Part shown: in pieces, positions 41,869 through 51,400 of the stretch
How the letters are laid out: the number at the start of each line of letters is the position of its first letter
Numbering within the stretch: position 1 is the stretch's first letter
Assembly (NCBI GenBank): GCA_020073015.1
Contig: JAIQFZ010000005.1
Span: 24,957-88,956 of the forward strand
Length of the DNA: 64,000 nucleotides
Origin: Terriglobia bacterium
Lineage (GTDB): Bacteria > Acidobacteriota > Terriglobia > Terriglobales > Acidobacteriaceae
Direction of reading: 5' to 3'
Notes under the pieces: generated by a model
The model's input: only the letters and a program-made list of their open reading frames with translations
Told to the model about the DNA's origin: nothing
Database searches by the model: none
Translations under genes and position numbers: made by a program

Positions 41869-43214
41869 TAGTCGCCGACGCCAACTCGTTCTTGTCTGGA
41901 ACTCGCTTCGATCATCTCGCGCACGCGCGTGGACGGCTCCGGCTCGCTTTCCCGCAGCGCGGGGAGCGGACCGTCCACCGTAAAGTAGTGCCTTCCAGCG
42001 ACCAGTAATTCCTCGGCCGGGAAGCGCGTGATCACTTCATGACCTTTTTCGGTTACGACAATCTCCTCTTCGATGCGCGCCGCGCTCCAGCCGTCGGTCG
42101 AGGGCCAGAATGTCTCGAGCGCAAACACCATGCCGGGCTTGATTACGGTAGGATGTTCGAACGAAACCAGACGGCTGATGACCGGTTTCTCCCAGATGGC
42201 CAAGCCGATGCCGTGCCCGTACTGCAGAGCAAAGCAGGCTTCCTCGTTCGGGAACCCGAATTCTTGCGCTTTCGGCCACACGGCCGCGATCTCGGCCGTC
42301 GTGCGCCCCGGACGAACCAGTTCGATGGCCGCGTCGAGGTATTCCCTGCACCGCTTGTAAGCGTCATTCATGGCATGCGACGCGTAGCCGATGGTGAAAC
42401 AGCGGTAGTAGCAAGTGCGGTATCCCATGTAGGAATGCAGAATGTCGTAGTAGACGGGATCGCCCGGGCGCAGTACTCGGTCAGAGAACACGTGCGGATG
42501 CGGATTGCAGCGCTCACCGGAAATCGCGTTGACTGCCTCCACGTACTCAGAGCCGAGATCGTAGAGCACCTTGCTCACCAGCCCAACGGCCTGATTCTCG
42601 CTCATGCCCGGCTTCATGGCACGGTAAAGTTCGTCGTAGGCGGCGTCGACCATCATCGCCGAGGTGTTCAGGAGCGTGATCTCGTCGCGCGTTTTGATGA
42701 CGCGGGCTTCAGACATGAGCGCCTGACCATCGACGACCTTGATCCCTTCTTTCTGCAGCGCGAACAGAACCGGCAGTTCGATGATGTCGACGCCCACCGG
42801 CTCCTTATGCAGACCACGCATTTCGAGCTCGATACGGATCTTCTTCGCAACGTCCTCTGCGCGCCCCATCTCCGGCGTCATGGCGCCACGCAGCATGGAG
42901 ATGCCCGGACGCGAACGCTCACCCAACCACGGACAATGCAACTGGTGATGCTTCGCGGCCGATCCGAAGTCCCAAAGCATCGGTTCGTCGTTCTGGGGAA
43001 GAAGCGTGAAGCGATTCGCCTTGTCCTGGGCCCAGGTGCCAATGTGCGTCGCAGTGAGGTAGCGCACATTGTTCATGTCAAAACACAGCAGGGAGCCCAT
43101 TTCCGACTTGGCCAGGAGTTCCTTGGCGCGGGCCAGCCGCTCGCGGCGCAAGCGGTCAAAATCTACGCGATCTTCCCAATCGACCGCCATCGTTCCATAA
43201 GTTGGCAGAGCCAT
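41868..43214 (-). CDS. M24-family (creatinase/DddP-like) protein with one metal Asp missing
   Basis: The 448-residue protein has an N-terminal creatinase-type domain (LLCFDMNNVRYLTATHIGTW, PMLWDFGSA) and a C-terminal pita-bread domain with YGHGIGLAIWEKPV, ALETFWPS and ARIEEEIVVTEKGHEV, giving His and two Glu ligands. The first Asp is in YYDILHS, but the second Asp expected about ten residues later is absent (MGYRTCYYR). The layout resembles the DddP-like branch of M24, whose members are lyases or hydrolases rather than Xaa-Pro peptidases. The ATG at 43214 has AAGGAGAAGG upstream. It is inside the E1-E2 operon, so it probably generates or clears an organic-acid substrate; this is inference. 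Confidence 0.8.
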   Translation of the reverse strand: MALPTYGTMAVDWEDRVDFDRLRRERLARAKELLAKSEMGSLLCFDMNNVRYLTATHIGTWAQDKANRFTLLPQNDEPMLWDFGSAAKHHQLHCPWLGERSRPGISMLRGAMTPEMGRAEDVAKKIRIELEMRGLHKEPVGVDIIELPVLFALQKEGIKVVDGQALMSEARVIKTRDEITLLNTSAMMVDAAYDELYRAMKPGMSENQAVGLVSKVLYDLGSEYVEAVNAISGERCNPHPHVFSDRVLRPGDPVYYDILHSYMGYRTCYYRCFTIGYASHAMNDAYKRCREYLDAAIELVRPGRTTAEIAAVWPKAQEFGFPNEEACFALQYGHGIGLAIWEKPVISRLVSFEHPTVIKPGMVFALETFWPSTDGWSAARIEEEIVVTEKGHEVITRFPAEELLVAGRHYFTVDGPLPALRESEPEPSTRVREMIEASSRQERVGVGD

Positions 43215-43271
43215 AATCCTTCTCCTTATCGCGCGGGTCCCTCCGCGTGTGTTGTCGGCGGGGCGCCGGCG

Positions 43272-44264
43272 CTACCGGCCGCAGAGCGCGCGGGCGGCTT
43301 CAAATACGGTTTGCTCCGTCGGCACGGTCACATCTTCGAGCGGCGGCGAGAACGGAATCGGAACGTGCATCGCGCCCATCCGCTTCACGGGTGCGTCCAA
43401 GTCATAGAATGCGCCGGTGGCAATCACCGACGCAAGTTCCGCAGTCACGCCATAGCGCTCGTAGCCTTCGTCGAGCACGATCACGCGCGACGTTTTCTTG
43501 GCCGATTCGATCAGGGTTTTCTCGTCGAGCGGCCACAGGGTGCGCGGATCAACCACTTCCGCGCTGATGCCGATCTCCTCGAGCATCGTGGCAGCACCAA
43601 GAGCAACCTGCACCATGCTGCTGGTGGCGACGAGCGAAATGTCTTCGCCCGCTCGCTTCACGTCGGCCACGCCCAGCGGGACCGTATAGTCTTCGGCCGG
43701 CACAGAGCCTTTGAGTTTGTACATCATTTTGTCTTCGAAGAAGACGACCGGATTCTCGTCGCGAATGGCGGATTTCAGAAGTCCTTTGGCGTCGAAGGGC
43801 GTCGAAGGCATGACCACCTTCAGGCCGGGCACATGGCAGAACCACGCATGCAGCGACTGCGAATGCTGCGCGGCCGACCGCCGCGTCGCTCCCAGCGTCG
43901 TCCGCATGACCATGGGCACTTTCCACATCCCGCCCGACATGTAGTGAACTTTGGCGGCCTGGTTCACCATCTGGTCCATGGTGAGGGTGATGAAGTCGCC
44001 GAACATGATGTCGACAACCGGGCGCATTCCGGTCATGGCAGCTCCGACGGCGAGCCCCGTAAAACCGGCTTCAGAGATTGGGGTATCGAGCACGCGGTCT
44101 TTGCCGAATTCCTCGAGTAAACCGGAAAGAACCTTGAAGGGAGTGCCGGCCTCCGCAACGTCCTCGCCCAGGATGCAGACCGTCTTGTCCCGGCGCATCT
44201 CCTCCGCCAATGCCTCACGGATGGCCTGCGCAAAGGTCAGTTCACGACCACCCGTTTCAGGCAT
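43272..44264 (-). CDS. 2-oxoacid (pyruvate/acetoin-type) dehydrogenase E1 beta
   Basis: The 330-residue transketolase-like subunit pairs with E1alpha to decarboxylate a 2-oxoacid using ThDP. Blocks GEDVAEAGTPFKV, DTPISEAGFTGLAVGAAM, SAAQHSQSLHAWF and VDPRTLWPLDEKTL are typical of the alpha2beta2 class. The ATG at 44264 overlaps the E1alpha stop by 8 nt, which shows coupling. The upstream codons to 44309 belong to E1alpha. In sequence it sits with pyruvate/acetoin-type enzymes; branched-chain acids are less likely but possible. Confidence 0.92.
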   Translation of the reverse strand: MPETGGRELTFAQAIREALAEEMRRDKTVCILGEDVAEAGTPFKVLSGLLEEFGKDRVLDTPISEAGFTGLAVGAAMTGMRPVVDIMFGDFITLTMDQMVNQAAKVHYMSGGMWKVPMVMRTTLGATRRSAAQHSQSLHAWFCHVPGLKVVMPSTPFDAKGLLKSAIRDENPVVFFEDKMMYKLKGSVPAEDYTVPLGVADVKRAGEDISLVATSSMVQVALGAATMLEEIGISAEVVDPRTLWPLDEKTLIESAKKTSRVIVLDEGYERYGVTAELASVIATGAFYDLDAPVKRMGAMHVPIPFSPPLEDVTVPTEQTVFEAARALCGR

Positions 44265-45249
44265 AGACGTCTTGCTCCACCTTGTCGGGGGATGGATACG
44301 GTGCCGCAATGGCGAACTCGACGGCTTTCTTCATCTGGGACTCGATCTCGCTTTGCATGCCATCGAGGGCCGCCTGGTCTGCGAGTTTCTGCTCGATCAG
44401 CCATTTTCCGAAATTAACGATGGGGTCCCGTTCCGTCTTCCAGGTTTGTTCCTCCTGCTTCGACCGGTAGTACTCGCGGTTGATATCCCCAACGTGATGG
44501 CCGTGATAGCGATAGGTATTGCAGAGCAGAAAAGCAGGCCCGCCGCCGCGCCGCGCCCGATCCACTAACAACTGCGCAAACTCGTACATGGCGCGCACAT
44601 TTTGCCCGTCCACGGTGACTGATTCCAAATCGAAGGCAGTAGCTCGCGCCAGGATGTCTCCGGCTGTGGTCTCGGAATAGTGCGTGTATTCGGTATAGAG
44701 ATTGTTCTCGCAGACGTAGATCACGGGCAACTTGAAAAGTTGAGCGAGGTTCATCACTTCGTATAGAAGACCCTGCCCCAGAGCGCCTTCTCCGAAGAAG
44801 CAGACTGAGACCTGGCCCGTACCCAGCCGTTGGGCGGAGAACGCAGCTCCGGTCGCGATGCCGGCACTGCCGCACACGATCGCGTTCGCTCCCAGGTTGC
44901 CGGTCGCCGGGTCTGCAATGTGCATGGAACCTCCCTTGCCCTTGCAGTACCCGGCTTCTTTGCCCAGCAGTTCGGCGAACATTCGATCGGGGGAAGCGCC
45001 TTTCGCCAAACAATGTCCATGGCCGCGATGCGTGCTGGTGATGTAGTCGGTCCGTTGCAGCGCTTCGCAAACACCCACCGCGACGGCCTCTTCACCAATG
45101 TAGAGATGCGCCAGACCCGGCATCAGAGCCCGGGTGTAGAGATCGTTGACCTGCGCCTCAAACTGCCGGATGCTGACCATCTGCCGGTACATTCGAAGCC
45201 ACAGGTCGATTTTTTCCAGGACTTCTCTGGGCTGGGCAGCGGTCGTCAT
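44257..45249 (-). CDS. 2-oxoacid (pyruvate/acetoin-type) dehydrogenase E1 alpha
   Basis: This 330-residue ThDP-binding subunit has the motif FFGEGALGQGLLYEVMNLA...VIYVCENN, the substrate region HLYIGEEAVAVGV, and THRGHGHCLAKG and GKGGSMHIAD blocks typical of pyruvate or acetoin dehydrogenase alpha subunits. ATGA overlap with the upstream hydroxyisobutyrate-dehydrogenase-like gene and 8-nt overlap with E1beta show one tightly coupled operon. No E3 gene lies nearby, so the complex must borrow lipoamide dehydrogenase from elsewhere. Confidence 0.92.
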   Translation of the reverse strand: MTTAAQPREVLEKIDLWLRMYRQMVSIRQFEAQVNDLYTRALMPGLAHLYIGEEAVAVGVCEALQRTDYITSTHRGHGHCLAKGASPDRMFAELLGKEAGYCKGKGGSMHIADPATGNLGANAIVCGSAGIATGAAFSAQRLGTGQVSVCFFGEGALGQGLLYEVMNLAQLFKLPVIYVCENNLYTEYTHYSETTAGDILARATAFDLESVTVDGQNVRAMYEFAQLLVDRARRGGGPAFLLCNTYRYHGHHVGDINREYYRSKQEEQTWKTERDPIVNFGKWLIEQKLADQAALDGMQSEIESQMKKAVEFAIAAPYPSPDKVEQDVYA

Positions 45250-46127
45250 TTGGGAACTCCCGACATGCGCGCCAGTACGTCAAACATCACCGCGAAGTCC
45301 AGCTTCTCCCAGCCCATGCCGCGCGCGGCCGTCAGAAACTCGTTACTCACGGCGGTGGTGGGAACGGGAACGTTCAGCTTGCGGCCCAGTTCCATGGCCA
45401 GCAGCATGTCCTTCTGCATCATGTTGCAGTCAAACCAGGCCTCTTCCGGCTGCTGCAGGACGAAGGGCCCACGGTACTGAATCATGGGCGACGCAATCGC
45501 ACTGTGCACCATGACATCCACGGCAACCTCGCGCGCGATTCCGCTCTTCTCCGCCAGCAGTACACCTTCGCAAAACGCCATCATCTGCACGGCCAGTTGC
45601 AGGTTGACCGCAATCTTCATCGACAGGGCCACACCGTTGTCGCCGACGTGCGTTACTTTCGGGCCGATATCAAGCAGCAGAGGCTTTAGACGCTCGAACG
45701 TTTCCTTGCGACCGCCGACCATCACCGAGAGTTTGCCTTGCTGCAAGGTAATGACGCTGCCGGACACCGGCGCGTCGATCATGTCGGCGCCCTTTTCGCG
45801 AACCTTGGCAGCCAGGGCGCGGCTGACATCCGGGCTCACCGTGCTGATGTCGATGTGAAACTTGCCGGGCGTAATGCCAGCCAGCAGTCCTTCGGATCCC
45901 TCGGTAACCGCGGTGAGCGCAGCGGCATTGGTGACCATCGTGAAGGTGATATCCGACGCGGCTGCTACCGCCTTGGGAGAATCCGCGAACCGCATGCCGC
46001 GATCGATGAGCCACTGGGCCTTGGAACGAGTACGGTTATAGCCGGTGACTGTGTGTCCCTTCTCGATCAAGCGGGCGACCATGTTGCCGCCCATTACACC
46101 CAGGCCGATGAATCCAAGTTTTGCCAT
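45246..46127 (-). CDS. 3-hydroxyisobutyrate dehydrogenase-family reductase
   Basis: The 293-residue beta-hydroxyacid dehydrogenase has the N-terminal NAD(P) loop KLGFIGLGVMGGNMVARL, the substrate block DAPVSGSVITLQQGKL, the catalytic Lys in NGVALSMKIAVNLQLA and the KDM.LA motif (MQKDMLLAMELG). Family members interconvert semialdehydes and 3-hydroxyacids (hydroxyisobutyrate, tartronate, succinic semialdehyde). The ATG at 46127 follows GAGGAC. It is 18 nt after the GntR gene and overlaps E1alpha by ATGA. Thymine-derived methylmalonate semialdehyde is one conceivable substrate; tartronate semialdehyde is another. Confidence 0.88.
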   Translation of the reverse strand: MAKLGFIGLGVMGGNMVARLIEKGHTVTGYNRTRSKAQWLIDRGMRFADSPKAVAAASDITFTMVTNAAALTAVTEGSEGLLAGITPGKFHIDISTVSPDVSRALAAKVREKGADMIDAPVSGSVITLQQGKLSVMVGGRKETFERLKPLLLDIGPKVTHVGDNGVALSMKIAVNLQLAVQMMAFCEGVLLAEKSGIAREVAVDVMVHSAIASPMIQYRGPFVLQQPEEAWFDCNMMQKDMLLAMELGRKLNVPVPTTAVSNEFLTAARGMGWEKLDFAVMFDVLARMSGVPK

Positions 46128-46145
46128 TCCAAAAAGTCCTCAAAC

Positions 46146-46922
46146 TTATGAAGTCGGCTTGGTCCGCAAAGTGTCTTTCACGGCAACATCCGAGTCGGCC
46201 ACAACCTGCTGGAGATGAGCGCGCATGGCGTCTCGCGCAGCCTCGGAATTCCGAGCTTCCACCGCGGCCAGGATCCGTTTGTGGTGAAACTGTCCACGCT
46301 CCGGTCCACCATCGACGTTAAAAATGCGACTGCGCTGCTCGCGCAGGAGCCCCACGATCGAATCGAGCAGCGAGAGAATCAGAGGGTTCCCGGCCGCTTC
46401 CGCCAGCGCCAGGTGAAAATCGAGATCCGCCTCCACGTATGCGTCCGGATCGTGAAGACTGCGGTCCATAGCGGCGACGGCTTCCCGCATGGTGGTGAGC
46501 AGTTGTTCCTCAATTCGCGGAGTCGCCAGCGCAGCAATTTCAGGCTCCAGGATGTAGCGCAACTCCGCCAGATGTGTCCAACCTTCCTGCCGGTTGATGC
46601 GGATCAGCAGGTCGAGCGACTGCCGGATGGCGTGCGACGTCCCATCGGTCACAAAGGTTCCGCGCCCGGAATAGGCTTCCACCAGACCTTTCTCGCGCAA
46701 GGTCTTTACCGCCTCACGAACCGCAGTGCGACTGACTCCGAAGCGTTGGGCAAGATCGCGCTCAGCCGGAAGTTGGTCGCCGGGCTTGAGCTGACCCTTC
46801 AGGATCGACTCCTCAACCTGCTGCACAATCAACTCATAGAGCCGAGATGTTCTAACCGCCCTGTACACCGGCTTAGCTCCCAGGGAATCGACTGTTTCGT
46901 CTGTCATGGTCCTCACAACCAT
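46146..46922 (-). CDS. GntR-family regulator, FadR/FCD subgroup
   Basis: The 258-residue protein has an N-terminal winged helix (VEESILKGQLKPGDQLPAER, RFGVSRTAVREAVKTLREKG) and an all-helical FCD effector domain with metal-site residues Asp and His in VEADLDFHLALAEAAGNP, His in QFHHKRIL and His in MRAHLQQV. FCD members bind small carboxylates. It is the first gene of the HIBADH-E1-M24-E2 operon. Its promoter carries an overlapping operator (46952-46962), so it is probably autoregulated. ATGs at 46922 and 46907 are both possible; the latter has GAGG upstream. Confidence 0.92.
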   Translation of the reverse strand: MVVRTMTDETVDSLGAKPVYRAVRTSRLYELIVQQVEESILKGQLKPGDQLPAERDLAQRFGVSRTAVREAVKTLREKGLVEAYSGRGTFVTDGTSHAIRQSLDLLIRINRQEGWTHLAELRYILEPEIAALATPRIEEQLLTTMREAVAAMDRSLHDPDAYVEADLDFHLALAEAAGNPLILSLLDSIVGLLREQRSRIFNVDGGPERGQFHHKRILAAVEARNSEAARDAMRAHLQQVVADSDVAVKDTLRTKPTS

Positions 46923-46951
46923 CTCAGTGGCGATCCAGACAGCGGGTCACC

Positions 46952-46988
46952 GGTATGACCACTGTACCATATGCCAATAGGCCGTCAA
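46952..46988 (-). promoter_or_regulatory. gntR promoter with overlapping operator
   Basis: Minus strand: -35 TTGACG (46988-46983), 16-nt spacer, -10 TACAGT (46966-46961), then GTGGTCATACC (46962-46952) overlapping the -10. The GTGGTCnnACC core is shared with the perfect palindrome at 48338-48354. The position fits repression by the gene's own product. Confidence 0.6.
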
Positions 46989-47035
46989 CAACAAACTTCC
47001 AATTTCAGTAGTCTGGGCCGAACCAGCCTCCCCCG

Positions 47036-48258
47036 CTACTGGATCCACACCGTCTTGATGTTCACAAACTCGTGGATCCCGTGGACTCCGAGCTCCCGGC
47101 CGTGGCCGGACTGTTTGATCCCTCCAAACGGGATGCGCGGGTCGGAAGCCACCATTTTGTTCAGGAAGACCATGCCGGCTTCGAGTTCGTTGATGAACCT
47201 CTCGGTTTCGGCAGCATCGTTGGTCCAAGCGCTGGCGCCCAGGCCGAAGCGAATGTCGTTGGCGATCTGGATGGCCTGGTCGATATACCCGCGGCCACGG
47301 TCTTTTTGACGTCGGCGTCGAGTGCAGTGACCGCATCGGCACTCGCGAGCGGGCCGAGCTGCGTGTTCTCGTCGAATGGATCGCCCACCCGCAGTCCCTG
47401 CATCCGGCTTACGAACTTGCGCTCGAATTCATCTGCGATCTTTTCTGCAACGATGAAGCGTTTGGCGGCGATGCAGGATTGACCATTATTTTGAATGCGC
47501 GCATCGACCGCCGTGGCCACCGCCGCGTCCAGATCGGCGCTCGGCATCACGATAAAAGGATCGCTTCCGCCCAGTTCCAGCACGACTTTCTTGATGCGTT
47601 TCGCGGCGGAAATGCCGACCTGAATGCCGGCCTGTTCACTGCCGGTCAGCGTCGCGGCGGCTACGCGCGGGTCATTCAGGATGCCATCGACCGGCCCCGA
47701 GCCGATGAGCAGAGTCTGAAACACACCTTCGGCGAAGCCCGCCTGGCGGATGATCTCTTCGATTTTCAGAGCACACTGCGGAACATTGGACGCATGCTTC
47801 AGCAGCCCGACGTTGCCCGCCATCAGCGCGGGAGCGGCGAAGCGGAACACCTGCCAGAAGGGGAAGTTCCAGGGCATGACAGCAAGGATCGGACCGATCG
47901 GCAAGTAGCGGATGAAGCTGCGCTTGGCCCCGGTTTCGACAACTTCGTCGGCCAGAAAGCGCTCCGCATTTTCGGCGTAATAACGGCATCCCGTCGCACA
48001 TTTCAGCGCCTCGGCAACGGCAGCCTTGATGGGCTTTCCCATTTCGAGCGTCATCAGGCGCGCGCACTCGTCTTTTTCTTTTTCCAGGATCTCGGCGGCG
48101 CGCATCATCTTGGCAGCCCGATCCGCAAAAGACGTCCGGCGATGCGCCCGGAAGGCCGAGGTCGCCAACTGCAGTTTCTGTTCAATTTGTGCCGGAGAAA
48201 GAGGCTCAAAAGTCCTTATCCGTTCGCCAGTTGCGGGATTGATGGTTGCAATCGCCAT
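47036..48258 (-). pseudogene. Semialdehyde dehydrogenase (SSADH/ALDH family), broken by internal deletion and frameshift
   Basis: The reading frame starts at 48258 (ATG after AAGGAAAAGGG) and encodes a normal ALDH N terminus, VMPWNFPFWQVFRFAAPALM, ELGGSDPFIV with the general-base Glu, and the catalytic Cys in NNGQSCIAAKRF. After VKKTVAAG (about 47285) the frame is lost. The C terminus resumes in another minus frame as [16 protein letters not shown] ... [19 protein letters not shown] and stops at 47036. About 45-50 residues that normally hold the YPPTVL and E.FGPV motifs are missing. Intact relatives oxidise succinate, methylmalonate or similar semialdehydes. It could also be an assembly error. 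Confidence 0.85.
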
Positions 48259-48337
48259 GGTCGGAATTCCCTTTTCCTTGAAGTTGCCGCGCTGTCCAGA
48301 CTTTTTAACAAGAACCGACCAGCCAAATCCGGCTGTC

Positions 48338-48354
48338 TTGTGGTCGGACCACAA
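48338..48354. promoter_or_regulatory. Perfect 17-bp GntR/FadR-type operator
   Basis: TTGTGGTCGGACCACAA has 8-base arms around a central G and contains TGGTCGGACCA, the core type bound by FadR-subgroup regulators. It lies between the broken aldehyde dehydrogenase and TonB receptor 2. An extra half-site CCGACCAG is at 48316-48323. The adjacent FCD regulator at 46146 is the obvious candidate ligand. Confidence 0.7.
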
Positions 48355-48389
48355 TACTACTTGACGGGTAGTCCACGTCAAGGTATATC
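48354..48389. promoter_or_regulatory. Overlapping divergent promoters for the ALDH remnant and TonB receptor 2
   Basis: Minus strand: TTGACG (48381-48376), 16 nt, TAGTAT (48359-48354), then directly the palindrome, the same layout as at gntR. Plus strand: TTGACG (48361-48366), 17 nt, TATATC (48384-48389). The two -35 boxes form an inverted repeat CTTGAC/GTCAAG (48360-48382). Confidence 0.5.
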
Positions 48390-48423
48390 TTCCAATCGCA
48401 CTTGGTTCACAAGACAACCAACT

Positions 48424-48447
48424 TGGGTCGTATGGGTGTCCGACCCA
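48424..48447 (+). other. Small leader hairpin of TonB receptor 2
   Basis: TGGGTCG (48424-48430) pairs with CGACCCA (48441-48447) across a 10-nt loop, 31 nt before the start codon. It may influence translation; its TGGGTC sequence also resembles an operator half-site. Confidence 0.35.
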
Positions 48448-48478
48448 GAAAATGTTCCATACCCTTATGGAGGTCGTA

Positions 48479-51400
48479 ATGCGTTCTCGGATGAAAGGCA
48501 TTCGGGCTTTGGGCATCGTCTGCCTGGTGCTCGCCCTGGCTGTTCCCCTCATTTCCCAAACCACAACGGGCCGCATCTTGGGGACCGTTCACGATCAAAC
48601 GGGCGCCGCTCTTCCCGCTGCGACCGTGACTGTCACCGACGTGCAGAGGGGCACAACCCGAACCGTCTCCACGGACGACTCCGGTGGATATGTTGTCCCC
48701 AACTTGATTCCCGGCGTCTACATGGTGCGCGCCGAGGCCAAAGGTTTCAAGACCGTCGAGCGCCCGAATATTCAGGTCGAAGTAGCCACCGATCTCGACA
48801 TTGACCTCGCGCTCCCGCCCGGCGACGTCAAAGAGACGGTCGTCGTGACCGGGGATGTTCCTCTGGTTAACACGACCTCTTCGACTCTGGGCGGCACGCT
48901 CAGCAACAGAGAGATCAACGACCTTCCCCTCAACGGCCGGAACTATGAAAACCTGCTCCAACTGCGTCCGGGCGTCATCCGTTACCCCGGCGGCGGCTTC
49001 TCCACCACCAGCGCCAACGGGCTGCGCGCGGAAGACAATGCCTACCTGATCGACGGCTTATTCAACAGCGAGCCCTTTTCCGGCCAGAGCATTATCAATG
49101 GCGCCGGCATTGCCGGGGACTCCGCGACTATTCTCCCGGTGGACTCCATCCAGGAATTCAATCTCCAGCAGAACCCTCCCGCGGAGTACGGCTGGAAGCC
49201 GGGAGCGATCGTCAACGTTGGATTGAAGTCCGGCACCAACCATATTCATGGTACCGCCTACGCCTTTGGCCGGGACACGCCGTTCGACGCGCGCAACTAT
49301 TTCAATCCGGTTGGGCAGGAAAAGAACCCCCGCAACCTCGAACAGTTTGGCGGCACTTTTGGCGGCGCTCTCATTAAAGACAAGGTATTTTACTTTGGCG
49401 GATATGAGGGACAGCGCTATACGGTCGGCAACACGGGTTCCCTGCAGACCTTTTCCACCGTGCCGCTGCCCACCGTGACATCCAATCAGCAAGCTGGTTA
49501 TTGCTTATACACGCAAACTGGGGATTGCCAGAACAGCATCCCCGACGCCATCGCGAACATACATGCCGGGTTCGTGGCGGGTCAGCTTGCCAACGATGTG
49601 AGCGCGGCCAGCCTCAAGATCGGCGGCTGCACCTTTTCCCCGCCCGGCACAGTGACCTGCGATGGCAGCGGCTTCCCTCTGAACCCGAGCACCACCGGAG
49701 GCAGTTCCATCAACTTCGGTTTGCCCAACACGGTGAGTTCAGACAACGCGGTTGGCAAGATCGACTACCGACTGAATGATCGCAACGCTCTCAGCAGCAT
49801 GTATTTCTTTGGCAACAATTCCGGCACGGTCGCGGATGCCAGCCAGCTGCAGACGAAATGGCTCACCCAGATCCACACTCGCGCTCAGGTCTTCGGCCAG
49901 AGCTGGACCTACGTGCCCAATGCGCGCTGGGTCAACGAAGCGCGGTTTGGCTACAACCGCCTTTACCAGCCCACCTTCACCAACGACCACAACGCCAACA
50001 TCCAGTCCGAGTACGGCCTGAACACCGGAGTCACCAACCCACTCTACGGTGGGCTGCCGCGCATCAGCGTATGGCCCTACTATATTTTCCCTCAGGAACT
50101 GGGCGGTTTTAACTGGCCCAAGGTGCAGGGGCCGGACACTCGCTTCCAATTTATTGACCACGTTTCCTACACGGTGGGCAAGCACGCCATCAAGTTTGGC
50201 GGGGAACTTCATCGCGACGCATTCAGTGGTGGCGCGTACGGCGGGTCCAGAGGCAGGATCAAGTTCATTGGAACCGGCGCGTACGTAATCGACCCCGTCC
50301 TGGGTACGGGTTCGTCAGGGCTCGAGGATTTCTTTGCGGGCTTGCCGACCGTCGGCAACCTGCTGGTTGGCGATCCTACACGGCACATTCACAACTGGGG
50401 TTATGCCGGATTCGTTCAGGACGATTTTCGCGCAACCAGGAATGTGACGTTAAATTTTGGCCTGCGTTATGAAGTGAATACGGTCATCAAGGAGGACCAC
50501 AACCTGCTGGGCAACTTCGATCCGACCAAAGGATTGATACAGGTTGGACAGAGTGGAGTAAGCGGCCCCTATAACCCCGATCGCAAGAATTTTGCGCCGC
50601 GTGTCGGATTTGCGTGGGACGTCAGCGGCAACGGCCGTACCGTGCTGCGCGCAGGCGGCGGCATCATGTACGAAACCCTCAACTGGGAATCGTTCCTCGC
50701 CTTGAACAACTCTTTAGGATTGGCCACCGTCCCGACGGGAGCGCAGATCAACTCCAGTGGCGGCACTGCCGGCGGCACGATCTCGGCTGCCGTCGGCACC
50801 TTTGATGGGTCGACCCTGAACTGGAACGGAACCGTCTTCCCTGGCAACAATACGATCAACTGCGATCCGGCAACCGGCGCGCCCTGCAACATCATGGGTG
50901 TCGATCGCAATCTCAAAACTCCCTACGTGTCGAACTGGAACGTGAGCTTGCAGCACTCGTTCACGCCAAATCTGGTGCTGGAAGTGGCGTACGTAGGCAA
51001 CCACGGATCAAGACTGGTAGGTATCCGCGACATCAACCAGGTGAACCCGGCATTGGATGATGGCTCCGAGCAACTAGGACGCCCTTTCAATGCCCAGTTT
51101 CCTTACCTGGCTCAGATTTACCAGATGGGTAACATCTACCGCTCCAACTACAACGCACTGCAAACAACCCTTACATCTCGGAACTATCACGGGCTGACCA
51201 TGGTGGCCGGCTACACCTACTCCCACGCGCTCGACCAGGTGGGCGCGAATTGGGATTTCGGCGCCGGACTTGGACTGCCCAGTGACAGCACCCGTCCCAA
51301 CCTCGAATACGCCAGCAGCGATTTCGACATGCGGCATCGCTTCACGCTTTCGATGAACTACCTGCTTCCGGGCAAGGACGGTTACGGGCAACTCCTGAAA

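Noticed and set aside
42039..44120. Long open frame (693 codons) on the plus strand opposite the M24 and E1beta genes
   Set aside because: It is the antisense shadow of two well-supported genes in high-GC DNA; its translation is Arg/His-rich with no domain pattern.
46947..47342. 131-codon minus-strand frame near the broken aldehyde dehydrogenase
   Set aside because: It is in neither of the two frames that encode the ALDH halves and is a compositional shadow of the pseudogene.
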